DNA of 64,000 bases, taken from Erinaceus europaeus (Eukaryota > Chordata > Mammalia > Eulipotyphla > Erinaceidae). The stretch is from contig NC_080168.1 in assembly GCF_950295315.1 (NCBI RefSeq), positions 64,999,838 through 65,063,837 of the forward strand, given 5' to 3'. A program made the position numbers and the translations under genes. Numbering within the stretch: the stretch's first letter is position 1; the number at the start of each line of letters is the position of its first letter. The notes under the pieces were generated by a model that saw only the letters and a program-made list of their open reading frames with translations, ran no database searches and was not told where the DNA came from. Below are positions 61,669-64,000 of the stretch, in pieces.

Positions 61669-61710
61669 AGAAAAGAAAGGAAGAAAGGGAGGAAGAAAGG
61701 AAGGATAAAG

Positions 61711-62146
61711 GTGTAACAGGTTTAAAAATATTAACAGGGAGGTTAACATTCACTAAGCAAAGGGGGAAATTTGGCATGTTATATTAAGTAGGCACCTTGT
61801 CTTAGCTACATGTTCCATGAGATTATGTCCAACAGGATAATAATTATGGCTTCACTGTGAATATCCAATAAGACCAGTTCCTGGACTTCCAGTTCTATAA
61901 CTAGACTCTGCTGTCAAGATGAGTGGTGTGAGCTATGGCTGCAAGCTATGGCTGCTAAGCACAGTGGCTTTCCTAAACAGACTGACATTTTAATTTTCAT
62001 CCTTGTTCATCATTGTTGACCACTTTCTGAGACTGGCTTCTTTTCTTAATTTTTCAGGTTATCCTATGAACTATCCAATATCTTGTCAATAAACATTTTC
62101 ATGCCTAAGTTAGTGAGAGTCAACTGAGACCCTAGTCACTTACAAG
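61711..62146. other. Single-copy DNA
   Basis: No feature recognised. AGCTATGGCTGC is tandemly repeated near 61932-61956. Confidence 0.4.
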
Positions 62147-62155
62147 ACTGTTTCC

Positions 62156-62479
62156 TGGGGGCCAGGAGGTAGAGCAGTGGTTTAAATGCACATGGTGCAA
62201 AGTGTAAGGACCGACACAAAGATCCTGGTTCAAGCCCCTGGCTCCCCACTTGCGGGGGGGGGGGTTGCTTCACAAGTGGTGAAGCAGGTCTACAGGTGTT
62301 TATCTTTCTCTTCCCTTCTCTGTCTTCCACTCCTCTCTCTATTTCTTTCTGTCCTATACAACAACAAGAGTAGCAGCAACAACAGTAGCAACAATGGGAA
62401 AAAGATGGCCTCCAGAAGCACTGGATTCGTAGTGGAAAAAAAAAACAAAAAACAAAAAACAACCAACCAAACAAAATAA
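62156..62479 (+). mobile_element. SINE, class A with truncated 3' module
   Basis: GGGGGCCAGGAGGTAGAGCAGTGGTTTAAATGC, TGGTTCAAGCCCC, CCCCACTTGC then a G12 run (62253-62264), CTATACAACAACAAGAGTAGC, module GGCCTCCAGAAGCACTGG ending early, A/CAAAAAA tail. CTGTTTCCT flanks both ends (62147-62155 and 62480-62488). Confidence 0.92.
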
Positions 62480-62488
62480 CCTGTTTCC

Positions 62489-62974
62489 TAGAACATGTAA
62501 TGGTTATTTTATAACAGAAAATTAAAGGAACAGGGGTACATACTTAAAACTGTTAAAAGATGAAATGCAGGCTCTTTATAGTAGTGACACATTTTTCTCT
62601 CTAGGTGGAAATATATTCTTGATGTTTTCTATTGTACACTGAAGGCATTTGCTATTTTAAAGCTCTAGTGGCATGATCATGGAAAACCTATGTTCTCAGT
62701 GTGAAATACGAGTCTTTCAGGAGACTCTGGGGTCTGAGCTGGAACTGTTAAACCTGATCTGATCAGTCTGCTATTCAAGGAATGTCTCACTAGCTCTGTC
62801 AGGAACAGCCAATGCTCTACTTTAGATAGGAAAATGGAAAAGGAGAGTGTCACCCTGTAAGGGTATAAGACTGAAGAAGAACATTTTGGGGGTTTGTTCT
62901 AGGCCAAGTTCAAAAGCAAGCTGAGGTAAAATCTGCAGGCCTGCTCTATCTACAAGACCTGTTCACTCACTGTG
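62489..62974. other. Single-copy DNA
   Basis: No feature recognised. Confidence 0.4.
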
Positions 62975-63121
62975 GTTTTCTTTTCTTTTCTTTTCTTTTT
63001 TACCAGAGCACTGCTTATCTCTGGTTTGTGGTAGTACAGGGGATTCAGGGATTGAATCTGGGGCTTTGGAGCCTTAGGCATGAGAGTCTCTTTGCATAAC
63101 TATTATGTTATCTCTCCTGCC
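62975..63121 (-). mobile_element. SINE, class C, minus strand
   Basis: TTTTCTTTTCTTTTCTTTT tail complement, CAGAGCACTGCTTATCTCTGG, GGATTGAATCTGGGGC and CTTTGCATAACTATTATGTTATCTCTCCTGCCC. CACTCACTGT flanks both sides (62965-62974 and 63122-63131). Confidence 0.9.
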
Positions 63122-63439
63122 CACTCACTGTAGGTCTAGCACCTGACCCCGGCCTCCATCAGCATGCAGACCGGATGACTGTATTTAACTATGGTGCCTC
63201 TCCATGGAATTCTATGGGATTCATATTCTCTTTATTGTCTCACCTGAAAAAAAATTAAGTTCTTGAACTTAAGTCACAACAGATGTTTTTATGGCCCAAA
63301 GGCAAAATGATGGAACTAAAATAGCCTACAGAGGACCAAGAAGTGTTCTGGGACTAGAGATCAACAGGTGGGAATGTGGAGTGTGTGGGTGGAGGAGCAG
63401 TTCTGAGGGTGAGTGTGGACACACATCATATCCAGCAAT

Positions 63440-63703
63440 CATTCCTGGTGATCTGAGGATGGAGAGGAGGTGTACACAAATGACCAACAACATGCCAAGA
63501 AGTGCCCATTATTCACTGATAAGGAGTGCAAATCTATGCCACCATGAAAAACCATGCTCAGCCCTGTTAGGCGGACTATGAGCAGGAAGGCAGGAGGTGA
63601 ATGTAAGCAAGGACTTGGAGAAAGAGAACCTGGGACACTGCTGGTGGGGAGCATAGGTTGGTATGGGCACTGTGGAAAACAGGGTGAGGGCCTCTCAAAA
63701 AAA
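63440..63703 (+). mobile_element. Ancient L1 ORF2 relic
   Basis: ACACAAATGACCAACAACATGCC, GGTGAATGTAAGCAAGGACTTGGAG, CCTGGGACACTGCTGGTGGGGAGCATAGGTTGG and GGGCACTGTGGAAAACAGGG align in order with the well-known late ORF2 segment of mammalian L1. Frame is destroyed. It ends in CTCAAAAAAAATAAG, where the next element begins. Confidence 0.75.
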
Positions 63704-63707
63704 ATAA

Positions 63708-63999
63708 GAGAAGTTGATGAGTGGGATCATCCCATACTCATCTTTGGCTTCCTGACTGATCTCACTTAACATAATTCCTTCTAGCTCCGTCCAAGATGGG
63801 TCAGAGAAGGTGGGTTCATTGTTCTTAATAGCTGCATAGTATTCCATTGTGTGTATATACCATAGCTTTCTCAGCCACTCATCTGTTGTTGGGCACCTGG
63901 GTTCCTTCCAGGTTTCAGCTATTATGAATTGTGCTGCTATGAACATAGGTGTACACATATCTTTTTGGTTGGGCATTATGGAATCCTTGGGGTATATCC
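63708..63999 (-). pseudogene. L1 ORF2 C-terminal remnant, minus strand
   Basis: Open on the minus strand and encoding [39 protein letters not shown] and [10 protein letters not shown], the last residues of LINE-1 ORF2. It is in frame across all the visible part, so this copy may be less decayed than the one at 25988. Confidence 0.88.
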
Positions 64000-64000
64000 C
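63708..64000 (-). mobile_element. L1 ORF2 segment, minus strand, runs off the window
   Basis: The minus strand matches the L1 copies at 1-870 and 25988-28426. Its downstream border at 63708 lies exactly at the end of ORF2 (CCACTCATCAAC), so the 3' UTR and A tail are missing there. The upstream part is cut by the window end. Confidence 0.93.

Noticed and set aside
1..64000. tRNA genes suggested by many GGTTCAAGCCCC / GGTTCGAGCCCC boxes
   Set aside because: All sit in SINE heads. None folds, by eye, into a complete cloverleaf with a proper acceptor stem, and all continue into SINE bodies.
1..64000. CRISPR array, operon, or prokaryotic defence system
   Set aside because: The sequence is a mammalian nuclear genome with SINEs and LINEs. 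The repeated words are transposon copies and microsatellites, not regularly spaced direct repeats.

Overview
The window reads as a stretch of mammalian nuclear genome, intergenic or intronic, dominated by retroposons. The most abundant repeat is a tRNA-derived SINE: a head with tRNA-like A and B boxes, the block CCCCACCTGCAGG, a CT-rich block, TCTCTCTGTCCTATCCAAC, then an A-rich tail. From memory this SINE is characteristic of hedgehogs (Erinaceidae, e.g. Erinaceus or Atelerix), so I infer an erinaceid source. No database search was possible. Ancient eutherian repeats (MER5A, MIR, L2, old L1) fit a placental mammal. I found no gene I can name, no tRNA, rRNA or miRNA gene that is not a SINE, and no CRISPR or bacterial feature.

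SINE classes used in the entries. Class A: long, about 300-340 bp, tail with AACAACAA...AAGGGCAACAAAA, some copies with an extra 3' module beginning GCCTCCAGG and ending CCTGGAGGC. Class B: shorter, about 190-220 bp, ending TATCCAATAAATAAAGATAA. Class C: GGGGAGACAGCATAATGGTTATGC...GGTTCAATCCCCAGCACCACC. Class D: one clear copy at 6400. Class E: older and divergent, 'GTAGAGCACACACTTTACCATG' type. About 70 copies total roughly 16 kb by hand tally, near a quarter of the window.

Layout. 1-9.1 kb: L1 3' end followed by a train of SINEs, a 450 bp pyrimidine tract grown inside a SINE, and a SINE-in-SINE nest (8463-9049). 9.1-17 kb: mostly single-copy DNA, then SINE clusters and a site hit twice (11581-12022). 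17-25 kb: MER5A, MIR and L2 relics, a possible exon on the minus strand near 18.6-18.85 kb, and several SINEs. 25.97-28.44 kb: a 5'-truncated L1 with a perfect 17 bp target duplication. 28.6-46.5 kb: dense SINEs, an ERV LTR (minus, 38584-39110) with a 59 bp duplication, and two more sites hit twice (29785-30285 and 39998-40534). 47.2-47.5 kb: a SINE with an apparent 3' transduction. 48-56 kb: possible LTRs, including a polypurine tract plus LTR at 55663-56164. 56.5-57.1 kb and 40.7-41.1 kb: repeat-free DNA that may be conserved noncoding sequence. 63.4-64 kb: an ancient L1 abutting a younger L1 in opposite orientation.

No pathway or operon is present. What the elements share is a mechanism: nearly all are consistent with L1-type target-primed reverse transcription (A-rich tails, 9-19 bp target duplications). 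The most interesting signals are repeated use of the same target site, SINE-based 3' transduction, head-to-head chimeric SINEs, and microsatellites that start inside SINEs.
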